This document shows positions 35,303 to 48,895 of a stretch of DNA of 64,000 nt, one piece after another. How positions within the stretch are numbered: the stretch's first letter is position 1; each line of letters begins with the position of its first letter. Position numbers and translations under genes: made by a program. Source of the DNA: Ophiosphaerella korrae (Eukaryota; Ascomycota; Dothideomycetes; Pleosporales; Phaeosphaeriaceae); the NCBI GenBank assembly GCA_028456385.1, contig JALNQF010000025.1:62001-126000 (forward strand). The letters are read 5' to 3'. Below the pieces are notes generated by a model, which saw nothing but the letters and a program-made list of their open reading frames with translations, was not told the origin of the DNA and did no database searches.

Positions 35303-37043
35303 ATGCCATCCAGGCGAGCGAAAGGTCCTATTTGTGGCGTTGATAATTGTCGATCAAGGTCATACGAAGAGAACGAGGATGGCTACCTCTATTGTCAGAA
35401 TGGGCATCGTCAAGATGTGGGTCGCCTTACTCTCTAGTATTGTGTATGCCTGCTTATGACTATCAGGGCCCCTTGCGAGGTGAAAAAGACGATGATGACT
35501 TTTTGGTAGGCTCTCGAGATGTGACGCGTAAACAAAAGGACGTCAATGAACAATCGAAGAAGACATCACAGAGTAAAGCACCAACATGCACAATCCAAAC
35601 AATTGCACTACTGATAGTAAGTCAGATTTCAGCGGCCGTAGAGCTTTTGATTTGTATCTAAAGTGTCTGCAACTCATTCTCAGACATCAGATTTGGTATC
35701 TTGTCCAGGAAAAGGGCCTGCCGGGCGAGTTAGAGAAAGTCGTATTTGATCTTTGGGCACTGCGTATCTCGCAACTAGGCGATATGATAGCCAGTGGAGA
35801 AGAGGAGTCCGAGTCACAGCCTCAAAAATTCAACACTCTCGAAAGCGAGGAGGATGAAACAACGGAAAACGACCAAGGTGCATCCTCTACTCCAAGAAAA
35901 GGCCGAGACAAAAAACTCCATAGCGCGCCGAATTTGTACGACGCTTTAGCTCTCTGCTATATTGGCATGACTACATTACGACTCCCTATCACCGCTGGAG
36001 ACATCTGTGCTTCGGTGATAGATGGCAAAATGGCTTATAGGCGAGCCATTAGACTTTTGCCGCTGAGAATGAGAGATCGTCTCCCACCGACTTACCATGC
36101 AGCTTTGGACCCACAAACGATGATGAGGTACAATACCTTTTACAACACACTCACTGATCTCTTGATTGGCTTTGAGAAAGATTTCAAGATACTATGGCCA
36201 TCACTCAATGTTCGACTGCTTTTGTTCCGCTACATCAAAGAATTGGCACTGCCTCTAGAGATATATGATGCGACTCTGTTTCTGGGCGACCTCCTTGGTT
36301 ACGACTTTACTTTCCGTTGGAACCGCCGTGCCCGGATCGGCATTCGACAACTGCCTGAAGCCCAACTCATTGGATGTTTCATTGTCTGCGTCAAATTATT
36401 TTATCCGTTTGACGAACTCAGACGATCACCAAAATCATCCTCAGAGCCAACAGCAGCTTTGATAAATTGGCAGGAGTGGACAGAATTTGTCAAAGTAGCA
36501 AAAAAACGACAGGAAGAGGGCAATCTGGGCTTCACAACCGATGAATTAACGAAAATAGAGGAGAGAGATGTTTTTAAAATGTCACCTGAACAAACCGACC
36601 AGTATATGAGCTTTTATGCTGATACTTTCCTTGACGATGCAAAGATCCAACGTACTATGACCAAGGACGATTTCAGGCATGGGCTGTATGGCATATTCCC
36701 GATCGACGGGAAAGAAGAACAACCACCAATTCAAGTTTCAAACGAATCATCACATGAACAGAAACTCGAATTTGTCATGGCGGTGCAGAGTACCACGGAG
36801 AATGTGGTAGCTGTAAAAAGCGACCAGGAGAAATCAAGTACGATAAGACCAGGGCAAAAATATCAGAAATGGAAGAAGGTGGGGGATTTGCCTGAGAATG
36901 CGAGGGTGTTCTACAGTGAGGCAGCAAAACTGGCGGGTTTTTCGCTTGACATGTTAGTCTTGGCAGTATTCTTTACAGAATCAAGGATCGAGCAATGGCG
37001 TAGGGCGCAGAGAAAAGGCACTCGCGCAGGGAAAAAGGGCTAG
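35303..37043 (+). CDS. RRN7: Rrn7-type TFIIB-related factor of RNA polymerase I core factor
   Basis: The model is join(35303..35416, 35467..35572, 35626..37043), about 545 aa. Rrn7 (TAF1B in animals) is the TFIIB-like subunit of core factor, which places RNA polymerase I on the rDNA promoter in the nucleolus. Visible here: an N-terminal zinc ribbon with C11, C16, C31 and H35 (CGVDNC then YCQNGH), an acidic Lys-rich linker, then the conserved start of the cyclin-like region, GRRAFDLYLKCLQLILRH. A second cyclin-like block follows, with DLLIGFEKDFKILWPSLN. The second intron was chosen because only a GTAAAG donor with the CAG at 35623-35625 rejoins the zinc-ribbon frame to the cyclin frame, giving Asn-Phe-Ser before GRRAF. 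The first intron (50 nt, donor GTGGGT) is less certain. The length is typical. Confidence 0.88.
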
Positions 37044-37281
37044 TGTAGTAAATATAATCGGCTATATATGGCCAAGAAATTTCCGTAGCCCATATAATGA
37101 GAGCGTATTTTGACATTCTGGAGCGAATATTGGAGATGAAGTGGTAGTGAAGGTTGCGGCACGTGAGGTGGCTTGTGCGTTCGCTAAACGGCACCCGGGG
37201 GGGCAATTACGCACTCCAAAATCGGCCTCATACTTGCTTCCACTGACGAACCTTTGCACAAGATCCAGCAACACCGCCAAC

Positions 37282-38953
<1,672 letters not shown>

Positions 38954-40623
38954 TCAAACACGGGGCTTCTTCCAGTAATATTGCTGTTGAGGGTTAGTGG
39001 TAAAGTCGTACATAACTACGATGTAGTAATGATGTGCAGAGGGTTTACAATGGTGGGGCATACCTTGTGCGTTTTCCTCACGGATCTCAGACCTGTGCTG
39101 CGCGTGCCAGCAGTGATAGTCTCTCGCCTCATCTGGTTGGTATCCATTTCCGGGACGTAGTAGAACTCGTTCTCGAGCGGTTGACCAGCGGCGTCTTTGC
39201 CAGCTCGGGGGATCTCACCAACACAGGGTGTGTCATCTAGAATTTTCTTGAGATCCTGTGTCGTGAGCTGAGGAACTGGAGTCGACGCCCCACTGCTTTC
39301 TGCACCGTTACTGTTCGTACTCTTGGTAACACAAGCTTTTAGCTCTGCAGGAAGATTGATGTGAATGGCCGAGAGAGGTTGAGAGTGGATTCGTGAAAAG
39401 GCTAATTGGTTGATGACATGATTTTTGATGGGCGATTCTTTGAAGCGAAGTGGCTCGGCGGAGGGACGTCTCGGTGATGGCGACAACAACGGGGCACGGA
39501 GACGTGGTGTGTTCGACCGAGCAGGCGTAGAAGTTGAGAACGAAGCAAGGCCATTAAGAATATTCTGACCAAAAGGCCCAAAAGAGTGGACAACAGGGTC
39601 ATTCTCTTCATTCTCTTCATCCTCATCGGAGAAGTCATCGGTAGCGAATGACGACAGCATGCTTGCCTTGACATCATGACTCTCAGCCTCCTGATTGGAC
39701 CCGAAGGACGGAATGGCAGGGCGAATAAAGGTATTTTCAGCAGCTTCCGGGCTGTTAACCTTGGAACCTTCTTCTTTGATGTCAGCATCTTCAAAAACCA
39801 GGACAGGCCCAGATTGGGCAGATAGTCCTGTGCCGGCAAAGATAGGTTGTCGAATTGGGCTTTGTGATACTGGTGACCTGGGCACGACAGGAGGACTAGA
39901 GCCAAAGGCTTCCTTGAATCTATGACGAGTGGGCGTGGGCATATCATCCTCTTCTGATTCCCACGATAGCTTCGGTTCGGGAATAGCGGGCCAAGCAATC
40001 ATGACGCGGGTATCCTGCACATCCAACATGATCTCGGCCTCTGGGTTCTCTGATACGTAGGTATCGCCCTTGCTCAGGTCAAAGACACGGCCTCTGCAGT
40101 GCACCTTTGCCCCGTTCCAGCCCAGGCACTCGACTTCAATATACCCATGGGAACATGAAGCTGTGGGCGCGTGATACGCGGCCTGGACATGGACGCGAGA
40201 GATGAGGCGGTTGGTAGATAGCTGGTAGTCGGACGTGTTTGAAGACCTACCCATTCGCACCACCTCGCCATCAGAGGGGAGGTCTACCGTAGGAATCCCC
40301 CCCAGAGGGATTCGTTCGGAGAGCACAGACACGGTGCGCTGCAAGGCCGGCCGGCCACGTTGAGGCGACGAGGAAGGCAGGATGGTGGAGGAAGTCGGGA
40401 CCGAGGGCACGGGGGTAGGAAAGTACTTGAGCACCTGCTTAGGGAAGGTGGGTGAGTCGTCGTGGAATTTGCGTTTCGAGGACGGGCGTGGGAAGGGTGA
40501 AGAGCTAAACGCCGTCTCGTCACCAAAAGCGGGGAGCAGACACGGCTTCTGGGCAGCATCAGCCTCGCCCTCCATCGACTCGACGGGCAATTGATGCGCT
40601 ACATGGCTCGGCGAGTGGTCCAT
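38954..40623 (-). CDS. FHA-domain protein of the Tos4/Plm2 type
   Basis: The model is complement(join(38954..38983, 39064..40623)), about 529 aa. Family knowledge: Tos4 and Plm2 of budding yeast are FHA-domain, chromatin-bound targets of SBF/MBF with roles in the G1/S programme and the DNA-replication stress response. Visible here: an FHA domain at about residues 100-210, with a GRSS motif followed by a LISRVHVQA segment, the Gly-Arg and Ser-Arg-x-His core that binds phosphothreonine. A Ser/Pro-rich disordered middle contains an acidic stretch (FSDEDEENEEND). The C-terminus is conserved, with VRKTHK joined across an 80-nt intron to QYYWKKPRV. Without that intron the frame would run into an unrelated tail, so the last 30-nt exon is well supported. 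The promoter holds an MCB-like palindrome. Confidence 0.85.
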
Positions 40624-42154
40624 GGCGCCGTGTGAGGTCCCAGAACGCGAGGCAGGACGTGTGCACGTCGATATCAGTAAGCGCGGGCGTGTCGTCTGGG
40701 TCGCTGGCTATAGCGATGGTGTTGAAAGGGAAGATGAATGGAGAGGAGAGACAGGGCTGGAGAGGACAGAGGGTGGTCAGGAAGAAGAGGCCATGAGGTC
40801 AAGTGCGAAACTGGCGTGGTCTCTGACACGGCCAGGAAGTGGAGGTCGAAGTGGTGTCGCGTACGCGAGTGTGGATAGCGCGCAGGAGCTCTGACCCGCA
40901 CCGGGCATATGCATTCACCGAACCTTTCCCAGGCTCTCCCTCGCAATCTGACCACTGGTATGCACTATTTCTGTGTAGGCTGTATCTTGGGCATTTATTT
41001 TAATATCCACCGTGGCCCTCATTCCTGTGAATGTCCCTTAACTGACCCGTTTGCGTGTTCTTCTGCTGCTCAGCGGCCATGGACATCTCGTGCACGAGCT
41101 TCAGTATCACACCTATTACGGCCGTTCCTCACTCGGCTCCGTCTGGTAATGACTTGATTTAACCCATCCCAGCCCTTCTATGCTGCAGCTAACCGAAAAT
41201 TTCACCACCACCATTGGCACTTTGTACGCGCTGGGCTGTCTTGTTGCGCATTGCATGCCGGGCGTGGATTGTCTCCATGGCCCTGTCCTGATCCCTGACG
41301 TGATGACACCAGTAACCAATGTGAGAACACCACAGGCCTCTTTTCCTTGGGTTGCAAGCAAACATGCGTTCTGGTACGCTACCTTAGTACGCCCTAGGTA
41401 CCCCGAAAGTTGGTTGATTTCATCACAGGGTTAACGGCGCACAATGAACGCAAGACGTCACGCAAGCGAAAAGAAAACTTTGATGCTGCAGCCCACTGTT
41501 ACAAAACCTAAATGGGGAACGTATCTGCTCCAAAGTGGAGCGCCGAGGCTGACGCGAGGAAGCGGTATAGACGCGTCTGAGAAATCTGGTGGTAGGAGAG
41601 TGCACGGTGACATTCGGCTCAAGGAAGATCGGATGGATGCTCATGATCCGGCAGGTAGCCACAAAGCCAGAAACCCCATCTGGCTCGCACATGTAATTGG
41701 GTCACCTCAGGATTGCAGAAACGAAAGAGTCAATGTCTCCGTGTGACAAATCTATGCGAGCAAGTGTGTGAGTAGGAGCAATTTGGAGCAATTGAATGCA
41801 GGTACAACATGCAACGCGGCACACAAGGGACACATATATCTGACGTGTAGATGGATCGGAGCCCTGCGTTGAATATGGAATGCTGCATGTTAATGAAAAG
41901 CCGGTCCATGGCTCCACCAGTTTGCTGCATTGCATGGGTGAATGGCGTGTCGTGTGCTTGAGCGCGATTTGCGACGCGCTGATAGGCTGGCCTGAGATCT
42001 ATAATACTTCCCGATAAGGCTGCCAGCCCCGCATTTGCAGCTCCGACGCCGGCGATACGTTTCGCCGGCAAAAAGTTCGAGTTTGAAGTTCTCGCCCAGG
42101 ATTTGCAGGAGCAAACAGCGCATTCGCAACCAGCAGCCCATAACCCGTCTAGCC
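40624..42154. promoter_or_regulatory. divergent promoter region, Tos4-like and L1-domain genes
   Basis: 1.5 kb between the two start codons. It contains the palindrome TCGCGTACGCGA at 40857-40868 (two opposed ACGCGA boxes) about 240 bp from the Tos4-like start, and a canonical ACGCGT at 41571-41576. No coding frame within it looks real. Its length is more than either promoter should need, so an unrecognised small gene or non-coding transcript cannot be excluded. Confidence 0.5.
40857..40868. promoter_or_regulatory. palindromic pair of MCB-like ACGCGA boxes
   Basis: TCGCGTACGCGA is a perfect 12-bp palindrome made of two ACGCGA half-sites facing apart, 234-245 bp upstream of the Tos4-like start codon. 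ACGCGN is the core bound by Mbp1-type factors of MBF. Binding is inferred, not shown. Confidence 0.5.
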
Positions 42155-43376
42155 ATGGCAAAAACAAGAGCCGTGTCTAAGAAGCAGGAGAAGCCGGCCA
42201 ATGCGCCGCTCACTACCCAGGTCGCAGATGGCACGCCGTACCAGTTGGATCCGTCGCAGGTCGAAAAGGCAGCAAAGGCCCTAGTTGCGCACATGAAAAA
42301 GCATGTCGAAGAGAAGGATGAAAAAGCGGCAGTGAAAAACCTTGCAGACGACGAGGATGAGGCCGAAGACAACGACCAGCCCATCTTTCTCAGTGTATCA
42401 ACCAAGAAGCATGTCAACAACACCAACCGTTTGAAGCCCACAAAAATGTTAGTAGAAATGTGAACAGGCTGCAACCGTGGGCTAACGATTGACCAGCGTG
42501 CTTCCGCACCCAATCATTCCTAAGGATGTGCGAATCTGCATCTTCACAAAGGACCCACAGCGAGCATACAAGGACCTGGTCGCATCCGATGCCTTCCCAG
42601 CGACCCTTCGCGAAAAGGTTGTCCGCGTTCTTGGGGTGGAGAAGCTGAAGAAGCGATACAAATCATTCGAGCAGAAGCGTGCTCTTCTGGCTGAATTTGA
42701 TATTTTCATGGTCGACGATCGAGTCATTAAGATCGTAGCAGAGTTCCTTGGAAAGACATTCTATCAAAGCAAGGCCAAGCGTCCGATCCCTATCCGGCTC
42801 ACTGCTGGCGCATATGTGGATAAAAGCACAAAGAACAACAGCAAGGAACCGCAAAGTGTTGTTGGCAAGCCACAAGGCGTTGCAAAGGAGATCGAGACTG
42901 CGTTGAACTCTACCTACCTCAGCATGAGCGCTTCAGCCAACACATCCATTAGAATTGGTACTCTCTCAATGACGCCTCAGCAAGTCACTGAAAACACCTC
43001 CGCCGTAGTTGCTGCAATAATACCCAAGCACATCGAGCAAGGCTGGCGTAATGTCCGATCCCTTCACATCAAGGGCCCTGCCACAAAAGCACTGCCTGTG
43101 TGGCTTGCAGAGGAGCTCTGGGTTAACAATGCCGAAGTGCTAGACCAACCTTACCAAGGCAAGAGTACAGGCAGCGGCAAAACTACAGAACGTAAGAGGA
43201 AATGGGAAGAGTGGGAAGAGGAGATGCTGGATGACGACGAGCTTGCAGCGAAGAAGGCTAAAAGGAATGCAAGGCAGGAAAAGAAGACTGAGAAGAAAAG
43301 TATTAGCAAGGATAAGAGGAAGGCACTGAAGGACGCAGCAATGTCAAGTGTGCAGACACCGTTGATCGCTGGCTGA
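42155..43376 (+). CDS. ribosomal-L1-domain nucleolar protein (Cic1/Utp30 family)
   Basis: The model is join(42155..42447, 42497..43376), about 390 aa. The 49-nt intron (GTTAGT...ACCAG) splits an Ile codon, giving PTKI joined to VLPHPI. Family knowledge: fungal proteins with a degenerate ribosomal L1 domain (Cic1/Nsa3, Utp30; RSL1D1 in humans) act in nucleolar pre-rRNA processing. Visible here: an N-terminal Lys-rich segment with an acidic patch, the L1-like domain at about residues 90-300 (VRICIFTKDP, LAEFDIFMVDDRVI, LGKTFYQSKAKRPIPI), and a highly basic and acidic C-terminal tail (EEWEEEMLDDDE then Lys/Arg-rich) typical of nucleolar proteins. The length is nearer Cic1 (376 aa) than Utp30 (274 aa), but I cannot separate the two by eye. 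Confidence 0.88.
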
Positions 43377-43692
43377 ACGAGCAACAGAGAGATGAATGCA
43401 TTAGTCGGCGCAAGGTTGGAATTGTTGTGCTTAAAAGATCTGCTCTCTAGTTAATCGATACCAGGAGTGTTACTTGGGCAATAGAGATTGTTCACGCTCG
43501 TGGTTGTGCTGCCAGAGATTCATTTCCGTGCCATGATTCAGAAATCCACACAACACTTCCAGTGGTGAGAACCTAATACAGGAAACTCCAGCCGGCCGCA
43601 GATCGGCTAAACTACCCTCGTCCCATGTCTCGTTGCCTTCATAGCTTGCGCGGCACCAACCCCCCAACCTACCAACCTTCAACACCAGAACT
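43377..43692. other. intergenic, short tandem spacer
   Basis: 316 bp between the L1-domain gene and the thioesterase gene, with a CCAACC- and CCTACC-rich end before the start codon. Nothing else is seen. Confidence 0.5.
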
Positions 43693-44679
43693 ATGTTGCG
43701 TTTTCTCCCCGTATCGACGCTCCTCCTCGCCACTCAAACGCTCGCATCACCCCTCTCGCACACCGACACCGAACCCCTTCCTCTCCTCATCTGGCATGGC
43801 CTTGGCGACAACTACGCCGCAGACGGGCTGAACAGCGTCGGGGACCTCGCCAACGAGATTAATCCAGGGACATACGTATACTACATCCGATGCCACGACG
43901 ACCCGGGCACCGACTCGCGCGCCACCTTCCTCGGCAACCTAACTGAGCAAATCGCCCAAGTATGCATCGACATCAGCACGCACGAAGTCCTGTCTAAAGC
44001 CCCCGCCTTCAACGCCCTCGGCTTCTCGCAAGGCGGGCAGTTCCTCCGCGGCCTCGTCCAGCGCTGCGGCGACTCTATCAAGATCCGCAACCTGGTCACG
44101 TTCGGCAGCCAGCACAACGGTATCTCCAAATATCAGGCCTGCAAGGACAACGATTGGCTGTGCAAGGGGTATGTCGGCCTCCTCAAGGCGAACACATGGA
44201 GCCACTGGGTCCAGGGCAATCTCGTGCCCGCGCAGTACTTCAAAACGACGAACGAGACCACCGGCGAGCCGACGGACGAGTACCTCGAGGCGTCGAATTT
44301 CCTTGCCGATATCAACAATGAACGCGCGTTGAAGAACACAACGTATGCGCGGAATCTGGCGCAGCTGGATAATCTCGTGATGTACCTGTTTGAAGACGAC
44401 ACGACGGTTATTCCCAAGGAAAGCGGGTGGTTTGCGTACACGAATGAGACGGATGGGAGCGTGACGCCGTTGCGGGAGCGCGATATTTACAAGGAGGATT
44501 GGATTGGGTTGAGGGCGTTGGACAAGAAGGGCGGGCTGCATTTTGAGGTCACAGAAGGGGGCCATATGACGCTGGGAGACAAAGTATTGACCACAGTGTT
44601 CAAGAAGTACTTCAGCAAAGACAGCGGAAGTTGGAAGCGCGGGGGCGCAGACGACACGCACGAAGTCACGGAGTTGTAA
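43693..44679 (+). CDS. palmitoyl-protein thioesterase (PPT1-type)
   Basis: An intronless gene of 328 aa. PPT1 removes thioester-linked fatty acids from cysteines of proteins being degraded in the lysosome or vacuole. Visible here: a cleavable signal peptide (about residues 1-19, MLRFLPVSTLLLATQTLAS), the IWHGLGDN oxyanion-side motif at about 33-40, the nucleophile Ser112 in GFSQGG, Asp235/236 in FEDDTTVIP as the acid candidate, and His291 in TEGGHM. The conserved GSQHNGI and W-F pair (SGWF) match the family. There are several N-glycosylation sequons (NLT, NET, NTT). The length is close to animal PPT1 (306 aa), with a short charged C-terminal extension. The gene converges on ACH1 with only 117 bp between stop codons. 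Confidence 0.95.
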   Translation: MLRFLPVSTLLLATQTLASPLSHTDTEPLPLLIWHGLGDNYAADGLNSVGDLANEINPGTYVYYIRCHDDPGTDSRATFLGNLTEQIAQVCIDISTHEVLSKAPAFNALGFSQGGQFLRGLVQRCGDSIKIRNLVTFGSQHNGISKYQACKDNDWLCKGYVGLLKANTWSHWVQGNLVPAQYFKTTNETTGEPTDEYLEASNFLADINNERALKNTTYARNLAQLDNLVMYLFEDDTTVIPKESGWFAYTNETDGSVTPLRERDIYKEDWIGLRALDKKGGLHFEVTEGGHMTLGDKVLTTVFKKYFSKDSGSWKRGGADDTHEVTEL

Positions 44680-44796
44680 ATTGCCGTCATCTTACTTGTA
44701 TAGTCTGGCACTTGTATATCTGTACGTACGATTCTGTAACATACGCCATCCAGCCACCCAACTGGCGAACAGAGCTGGCTCTCGATTCCCCCCACC

Positions 44797-46808
44797 TCAG
44801 TTCTTATAATCCCATTTGGGCAACTTCATCGTCCCATGTTCGTTCAAATGCCGATGCATATCAAAGCTGTTCCACAGCAAATGCGGCTCATGCCCCCACC
44901 CCTTCCTCAAGCACTCAAACTCCGCCTTCTCGAAATAGTCCGCGAGAATCGGGCGATACTCCGGGTGCGCGCATTTTTGGATAATCACGCGGGCGCGCTC
45001 GCGGGGCGACAGGCCGCGCACGTCGGCGAGGCCCTGTTCCGTGACGATGACATCGAGGTCGTGCTCGGTCTGGTCGATGTGCGTGCACATGGGGACGATG
45101 CAGGAGACGCCCGTGGGGTCAGTTTTGCTGGGCCGGGTGGACGGCGTGTGCATGATTGAGTATTTGGCGGAGCGGAGGAAGTCGGCGGAGCCCCCGAGGC
45201 CGTTGAGCATGCAGCTGCCCATGACGCAGGTTGAGTTTGCGTGCGCGTAGATGTCGACTTCGACGGGCGTGTTCATGCCGATGACGCCTAGGCGGCGGAT
45301 GATTTCGGGGCTGTTGGAGACTTGTTGGGAGCGGAGGAGGAGTTTGGGCGCGTACTTGTCCCAGTTCTCGTAGAAGCGATGGAAGCCTTCTGGGGAGAAG
45401 CGGATGGAGGTTGCAGTGGCGAAGTCGAGATTTCCAGAGTCGAAGAGGTCGAGGAAGGAATCTTGGAGCACTTCGGTCCAGACTTTGAGGTTTTTGAAGT
45501 TGGCGCCGCCGGACTGGTTGGATTAGATGATGTATGCTATGATGTAGGACTGGGGTTGCTTACTGCAAGACCTCCGACAACTGCATTGGCAATGTTTCCA
45601 ATCCCTGATTGCAGAGGGAGTAAGTTCTCCGGCAAACGGCCGTGGCTCACTTCGTGTTTGAGGAACTCAATCAGGTTGCTGGCAATTGCACGCGAAGTAT
45701 CATCTTCAGGCGCATTTGGCTGTGTTTGGTCCGGGTAATCGCTCTCGACGATAGCCACAACACGCTCAGGGTCAATTGGAATATGTGGTGTACCAATACG
45801 GTCCTCGGGTGACATGATGAGATATGGCTTCCTACGCGGTGGTAGATCCGTCATGGTGATATCGTGCAAACCTTCGAACGATGGAGCGGCCGTGTTCACT
45901 TCGATAATGATCTTGTCGGCCATTTGTATCAATTCAGGTGATGCACCAACACTGGCTCCAGGAATGATGCCACCATCCTCTGTAATTGCAGACGCTTCGA
46001 CAATGGTAACATCGAGCCTATTCTGAGGCTTGTGTAGAGTATAGAAGCTGCTCATGTTAGATTTCTATACTTTCTCCCGTCTAGATGTGCTTTTGCATAC
46101 CCATACATCAAGTCTACGGGAAACATACTCAAATGCTTATCGAAGAACTTAATGTTGCCATTGTTGATCCCTTTCGCAATCTCTTTCCCAACCTGATGCG
46201 GCGACCTGCGCTCAATCATATTTAGGCGGGCCCATCGATTCTCAGTCTCGGCGCCAGATGAAGCGCCCACGAAAAGATTGTACTTCAGTTGACCCTGAAG
46301 GCTGTTCTTCTCAACGTGATCGGCTAGGGCTGTTGGGATCTTCCTAAAGCCGTACGTCAGTTCTGCATGCTGATTTGAAGCAGCTGAAGTTGTGAACTAG
46401 TGATCATCCTGGTAGGGCTCTGCGGGGGCTAATTCGAACATGGGATAACCACTGCTGCACTATCATTCGTTTCAGGTCATTGTGGAGCCGGACAGAACTC
46501 GGTGACCCACGTCATGCCAAACTTCCGTTCCACCTCGGGAATTCAACATTACCAACTCCACGAAGGAAGCCTATAGAGCTTGGAAAGAGGCAGATGTAGA
46601 TGAGGAGGTCTTTCAGTGTACACCTTTGTACAATTGATTGAGCTCTGAACAGAAAGGTAGCTTACTTGGGATATCCAACACCTGTGAAGCCAGACCAGCC
46701 AACATACGCGCCATTAGGAAAGTGATGGATGAGATCTTCTGCCTTTGCAATCTTCTTGAGGTAACTCGGCCTCCGAACTCTCGACTTGAGCGCTGCAGAT
46801 ACCGACAT
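44797..46808 (-). CDS. ACH1: Ach1, mitochondrial acetyl-CoA hydrolase / CoA-transferase
   Basis: The model is complement(join(44797..45513, 45564..46047, 46101..46343, 46666..46808)), 528 aa against 526 in yeast. Ach1 moves CoA between succinyl-CoA and acetate (and propionyl-CoA and acetate), detoxifying acids and supporting growth on acetate; it also hydrolyses acetyl-CoA slowly. Visible here: the N-terminal block [60 protein letters not shown] and [10 protein letters not shown]. The C-terminal half has the [17 protein letters not shown] region, which should hold the catalytic Glu by analogy with bacterial AarC, and GLGGSADF. Introns of 322, 53 and 50 nt all rejoin in phase. The first intron is notably long. 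A short basic N-terminus fits mitochondrial import. Confidence 0.95.
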
Positions 46809-47438
46809 GATGCTTTGATGGTTTGCGTGTTATCGATAAAGGATTATCCAAGCTCAAGCTCCCCACGAGCGGGGGAATCTCGTTGCAAAGGAAATGGAGT
46901 GGAGATGTGTCGCGAAGGACTTTAGGGGTTGGCAATAACAATCTGGGGCTTCCAGAGCATTTAAAGCATGCCAAATCTTGACTAAGTATTGATGTGGGAT
47001 GGTCATGCTTGGACCCACTAATACAGCGTGACGTTTCCGTGGGAGCTTTCGCCGCATGACCCGGCCCATGCAAGCACGCGTGCCAAGGAGAATGTAGCAA
47101 ATCGTTCAAGCATGCCAGCGCTGTCAATATACTCTCATCCCATCGTTATTTATATCCTCTAGGCTCTTCCGTGATGGGCGTGTTCGATTCAAACTTCCAA
47201 CAGTTTGATTCGAAACGGTACAGTAGAGCTTTGATATGAGGGCTTTCTAAGGTCACTGGTTCGTCGGATACGAATTATGCTACAAGACAGGATACCAAAC
47301 CAGAGGTCCACATAGGTGGGACCATACAGCCATAAGAATGGGTATCTCCACAACGCCAGCCATGCAATGCAATTGTTCAGTTGTTAAAAATGCTGACTTG
47401 ACCGATTCTAGACTTGCCGATCTAAGTTCCCCAGGATG
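46809..47438. other. intergenic: ACH1 promoter and 3' region of the Whi5/Nrm1-type gene
   Basis: 630 bp with the two genes in tandem on the minus strand. No ATG-started frame with protein character is present. Confidence 0.5.
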
Positions 47439-48895
47439 TTATCGGGCAGGGTGGGCAGCGTAAGGCCCATATTGGTGTGGTGATGGAGGTGGCATCTGGG
47501 GCTGGTACACAACGCGCTTTTCTTGAGAGGGGTATGCCTCAAACATGACACGTCTTTGTGGTGCTTCAGCTCTGAGAGGACTGGGTGCAGTTTGGCTGGT
47601 ATGTGAGAGTCGTTGAGAGTTGTTTGGGCTACTCATGAAAAGTAGTGTATCAACAGCGTCTTTTTCAGCCTGTTGGCTAGGCATACGAAGTATGCCTGCA
47701 CGAGGTGTTGCTGGCGAGCGTGGGCCGGCACCTAGATCGCTGAGATGCTTCCTTTGCCCAGTGCCTATCAGTGAAGGAGGCGGGTGTGAGACGCTTGACC
47801 TTCGTCTTCTACCAGCTTGGATCTCGGGAGCTGGGGCAAGACCTAAGCTCTGTTGAAAGCCTGTGACTGAGATGAGATTTGCAGCAGCATTCATGGTAGG
47901 TTTGGCTGCATTGCGCCAGTAAACTAAATAGTTATTAGGGGTGCACAAGACCTCATTGGAACGTGGGTGACTGACAGGATGGGGTGTTTGCATGGGATCG
48001 TAATGGCTCCGAGGCTGGTGAGATAAGCATTGGGTCAGAGTTGTCAGAGACACCGCTTGGTCGGCGTTGGCGGTCGAAAGTCGAAGGGGAGTCAAATACT
48101 AGGCGATCAGTTCTCCCAGGGGCAGAACTGGGGGATCCACGCTGTGAGTGGACCTCCTCGAGCTCTTCCAGGGACTGCTTCTCCCACCCGTTCTGCACCT
48201 TGACCATAGCATATGATAGACGCGTCTTAAGCTGTGCGGAGAGCTGCGAATGCGTTAGCACGTTGCAGACTATACCCCGGAACACGAGCACGCACCTCTC
48301 CAATCCGGCCGCTTGAATGGGTATCCATGCTCTTGTTCCTCTTGTGTGCCGCCACTGGAGCGCGTGCACTGTTGCCTGCGGGCTCTGCGCCCTTGACCGA
48401 GCCGTCTGCACTTCTCTTGAACCCTTGGGTGACGGGCGACTCAGATGGCCTGGGGCTGGCTGCTGTGTTACCGGGCTGCGACGCGTTGGCGGCAACTGTG
48501 TCGATCGCTGCAGTTGGCTGGACATTGGAGGCGCGAGCGCGATCCGGAGATGTCGGCATTGGTGCATGAGTAGGCCTGCCCTGGTTGGAAGCTGCGTCGC
48601 CAGCCGATGGAAAGGTGAGGTCGGTCTCTGCGGCTGTTGACGTGGACACATTACTCGACGATGAAGGCATTTTTGGGACCGAGAAGGTGCTCGAGACAGT
48701 TGAAATAACAGACTCCTGCGAATTGGGCGGATCCAGGTTGTGGCCATTACTCTGGCCGGGCGTGTCCATGGTGCTAGCCGTCTCTAATGGCGCCATTGAT
48801 AAGCTACCTCTCTTGTGTGCTGGGTGGACGCGCCTGGACTTGAACTTACGCGGTACGGACATAGTGGCGGGGTAAAATGCTTCGACCTGTGACAT
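47439..48895 (-). CDS. Whi5/Nrm1-type G1/S transcription repressor
   Basis: The model is complement(join(47439..47905, 47976..48243, 48296..48895)), about 444 aa. Family knowledge: Whi5 and Nrm1 bind SBF or MBF through a short GTB motif and repress G1/S genes; Nrm1 is itself an MBF target and closes a negative loop. Visible here: a Ser/Thr/Pro-rich disordered first half with many SP/TP sites, then right after the first intron the GTB-type motif LKTRLSYAMVKVQNGW followed by SLEELEE (about residues 204-228). Near residue 370-385 there is a second conserved block, AVDTLLFMSSPNNS. The start is fixed: the open frame extends upstream to 49102, but its first ATG is 48895. The first intron (52 nt) is standard. 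The second (70 nt) uses a GTCAGT donor, chosen because it alone rejoins the frame. The promoter has three MCB-like boxes. Confidence 0.85.

Noticed and set aside
43939..44661. 240-codon frame antisense to the thioesterase gene
   Set aside because: Mirror frame of a GC-rich coding exon. The sense strand has a full catalytic triad and signal peptide.
47160..47210. GTTCGATTC-like sequence resembling a tRNA B box
   Set aside because: No matching A box or cloverleaf stems could be folded around it on either strand.
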